Assembly: GCA_937893155.1 (NCBI GenBank)
Contig: CALBGU010000098.1
Location: 1 to 23,623, forward strand
Origin: an uncultured Treponema sp.
GTDB lineage: Bacteria; Spirochaetota; Spirochaetia; Treponematales; Treponemataceae
DNA length: 23,623 nt
Reading direction: 5' to 3'
A model generated the notes under the pieces. The model was given only the letters and a program-made list of their open reading frames with translations. It was not told where the DNA came from and did not search any database. Of this stretch, positions 21,811 to 23,623 are shown piece after piece. How positions within the stretch are numbered: the stretch's first letter is position 1; every line of letters begins with the position of its first letter. The position numbers were made by a program, and so were the translations under genes.

Positions 21811-23415
21811 TTATTTTTTGAGGAACACCGCGCAGACAGGCGGCAGTACCAGCGCCCCGCTTGCATTGCGCTTGAGCGCGTGGGCGCTCTTTCCCACCGT
21901 GTAGAGAATCTCGCAGTCATCGGGGATTGCGGCACTTACCACCGATTCTTGCCCCACCGGATTGAACAGCGCAAACACGGTTTCGTCAGCACTTTCGCGC
22001 TTGTATACGAGCGGATATGAGTCTTTTTCAAGCTGCAAAAGCTCAATTTTTGCCGTAGCGCCAAGCGCGCTGTGCGATTTTCGCAGAGAAAGCAAACGGC
22101 GCACTTCGTTGAGCAGCGAATTTTCATCGGCAAGCTCGGTCTGTGCATTGATGTATGATTTCGATTCGTCCTGCGCGATGTAGAGCATAGAACTTTTCGC
22201 CGCCGAAAATCCCGCATTTGCCGTCGTGTCAAACGCCATCGGGGAGCGCGAGCCTGTTCTCACGTAGCCGCCTTCAACCGATTTCAAGCCCTCGACGTAT
22301 TTCATACCGATTTCGTCGCCGTAATAAATGAACGGAACGCCCGGCATTGTGAGAATAAACGCAAACGCAATTTTCATTTCCTCCGCGTCGAGCGTGCGCG
22401 CCATACGAATCATATCGTGATTGCCAGACGGAATACAAATCAGCCCGCCCTTGTCTGCCGATTGCGACAGATTTTTAAGATACACGTCAAAAAATGCTTT
22501 GGCATCGCCGCCGCCGTTCCGCGAAAAATACGGCTTGATTTTGCTGTTCGCAACATTGCTTTCGTTTTCTTTTCGGAACAACTCAAGATAATGCGACGGA
22601 CCGAAATGCAACACAAAATCCATCTGAAATCCTGCTTCCAGCGATTTATCCGCCTCGCCCCACTCGCTCACCATCACCGCAGCAGGATATTCTTTGTCGA
22701 GAAAAGCGAAAAAATCCTTCCAGAGCGCAATCGTGCCTTTGTGGTCTTCGTCGTTTTTTACCAGCGAATGAGCCATATCGACGCGGAAACCGTCCGCACC
22801 AAGCGAAAGCCAAAATCGCATAATGTCCTTTATCGCCTCGCGCGTGGCTTTTGCACCCGCAGAATCCACGCCCTGCTGCCACGGCTTTTCCACTTTGTAA
22901 AACCCGAAATTCAGCGCAGGCTGGGCATTGTAGAAATTGACCGCACAGCAGCCTTCCCGCTCCGTGCCGCCGCGAATGCAGCCCATAATGTTGCCCACGC
23001 CCTCAAAGCCTTCCCACACGCTCGAAGACCAAATATAGCGGTCGGTAAACTCGTTGCGCTCCGCTTTTTGCGACTGCTTGAACCATTCACATTCAATCGA
23101 CGTGTGCCCGGGAACCAAATCCAAAAGCACGTGCATTCCGCGCCGATGCGCTTCGGTAAACAAGCGCTTCAAATCTTCGTTCGTGCCGTATCGCTCGGCG
23201 ACGCGGTAATAATCGCGCACATCATAGCCCGCATCAACAAACGGAGAATCAAAACACGGATTCAGCCAAATCGCATTGCAGCCAATGTTTTGGATATAAT
23301 CCAGTTTCGAGATAATGCCTTGTATATCGCCGATACCGTCCGCATTCGAGTCGCAAAAACTCTGCGGATAAATCTCGTAAAAAATCGCTTCTTTGAGCCA
23401 ATCTCTTTTACCCAT
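21811..23415 (-). CDS. GH13-family alpha-glucosidase/amylase, cytoplasmic
   Basis: A 534-residue glycoside hydrolase of family 13, expected to act on alpha-glucans or maltodextrins. The calcium-type loop D-S-N-A-D-G-I-G-D is at 22-30. Region I is D-L-V-P-G-H (99-104). Region II G-F-R-V-D has nucleophile D213; region III V-S-E-W has acid/base E251; region IV G-N-H-D has D334. The C-terminal beta domain is at about 455-534. No signal peptide is seen, so it probably processes imported oligosaccharides. Region I has P-G where most family members have x-N before the histidine. GAGG lies about 7 bases before ATG 23415. Monocistronic, with its own promoter and terminator; the neighbouring genes do not reveal the substrate. 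Confidence 0.92.
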   Translation of the reverse strand: MGKRDWLKEAIFYEIYPQSFCDSNADGIGDIQGIISKLDYIQNIGCNAIWLNPCFDSPFVDAGYDVRDYYRVAERYGTNEDLKRLFTEAHRRGMHVLLDLVPGHTSIECEWFKQSQKAERNEFTDRYIWSSSVWEGFEGVGNIMGCIRGGTEREGCCAVNFYNAQPALNFGFYKVEKPWQQGVDSAGAKATREAIKDIMRFWLSLGADGFRVDMAHSLVKNDEDHKGTIALWKDFFAFLDKEYPAAVMVSEWGEADKSLEAGFQMDFVLHFGPSHYLELFRKENESNVANSKIKPYFSRNGGGDAKAFFDVYLKNLSQSADKGGLICIPSGNHDMIRMARTLDAEEMKIAFAFILTMPGVPFIYYGDEIGMKYVEGLKSVEGGYVRTGSRSPMAFDTTANAGFSAAKSSMLYIAQDESKSYINAQTELADENSLLNEVRRLLSLRKSHSALGATAKIELLQLEKDSYPLVYKRESADETVFALFNPVGQESVVSAAIPDDCEILYTVGKSAHALKRNASGALVLPPVCAVFLKK

Positions 23416-23443
23416 AACAAACCTCGCTTAAAAATGCGTTTTT

Positions 23444-23472
23444 ATTTTCGCACGGCTTTATTTTTAAGTCAA
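23444..23472 (-). promoter_or_regulatory. Putative promoter of the GH13 gene
   Basis: Minus-strand TTGACT (23467-23472), a 17-base spacer and GAAAAT (23444-23449) preceded by TGc, an extended -10. Predicted start is about 20 bases before the GH13 ribosome binding site. Confidence 0.5.
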
Positions 23473-23623
23473 ATCAAAAAAAAGAGTGATGTTACGATGC
23501 TTGTAAAAATAATTGTTATGCTCAAACTCGGTTCAGAATCTCTTAGATTCCATTTGAAAGAGAGTCCGAGAATACAATATATTTCTCATAGAATATATCA
23601 ATTCTTTGAAAGAATGTGCTGAT
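23473..23623. repeat. Terminal intergenic stretch with a REP-like half element
   Basis: Bases 23514-23542 read TGTTATGCTCAAACTCGGTTC, then AGAATCTC, matching one arm of the palindrome family at 17318-17397. The right arm is absent or lies beyond recognition. No gene is seen between the GH13 start and the window end. Confidence 0.5.

Noticed and set aside
22417..23622. 401-codon plus-strand frame opposite the GH13 gene
   Set aside because: Arginine/histidine-rich antisense shadow of a gene with complete GH13 motifs, its own promoter and a terminator.

Overview
The window looks like a chromosomal segment of a motile, host- or gut-associated spirochaete, most likely a Treponema-type organism. 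This is an inference from gene content: a large chemotaxis operon, a zinc-finger L28, CHASE2-type cyclase, lipoprotein and SH3/M48 secreted proteins, and A/T-rich intergenic DNA with dispersed short palindromic repeats. No rRNA or other direct taxonomic marker is present. I see no insertion sequence, phage gene or CRISPR array.

Layout. Bases 1-428 are non-coding and open with a 41-bp tandem repeat. A HAD-family nucleotidase gene (429-1172, +) follows, apparently leaderless, and its 3' end carries the promoter of a tRNA-Ala(CGC) gene (1191-1263). Two back-to-back terminators separate this from a minus-strand SDR dehydrogenase (1389-2195). From 12489 down to 2263 runs a ten-kilobase minus-strand chemotaxis operon. 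In order of transcription it is STAS protein, CheA, CheR, CheB, CheY, then two successive MCP-CheW cassettes. Most junctions overlap or are very tight; a 23-bp imperfect repeat block lies between cheY and the first MCP. A third CheW (12578-13060) is transcribed divergently from the operon.

A second minus-strand unit (16367 to 13062) encodes a MinD/ParA-type ATPase, a cytoplasmic coiled-coil protein with a degenerate chemoreceptor hairpin tip, and the CheD deamidase. I regard this as the best candidate for an undescribed system: a ParA-type machine for positioning or partitioning a chemoreceptor array, analogous to PpfA/TlpT of Rhodobacter and ParC/ParP of Vibrio. Its promoter interlocks with the promoter of a divergent TPR lipoprotein gene (16424-17104), and both -10 boxes sit 6-7 bases from the start codons, so both messages appear leaderless.

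Downstream are a second 41-bp tandem array (17098-17315), a REP-like palindrome, and an apparent operon of SH3-domain secreted protein, M48 metalloprotease and CHASE2 adenylate cyclase (17557-21112). rpmB (L28) follows with its own promoter and terminator. A cytoplasmic GH13 alpha-glucosidase/amylase (23415 to 21811, -) ends in a palindrome-type terminator.

How the parts fit: the two MCPs signal through CheW proteins to CheA, which should phosphorylate CheY and CheB; CheR, CheB and CheD would adapt the receptors. Both MCPs end in the same aromatic pentapeptide-like tail (D-F-E-E-F), which suggests CheR/CheB tethering. CheA carries an extra tandem MshEN/GspE-N-like module between its P2-like and P3 regions, possibly a second-messenger input.
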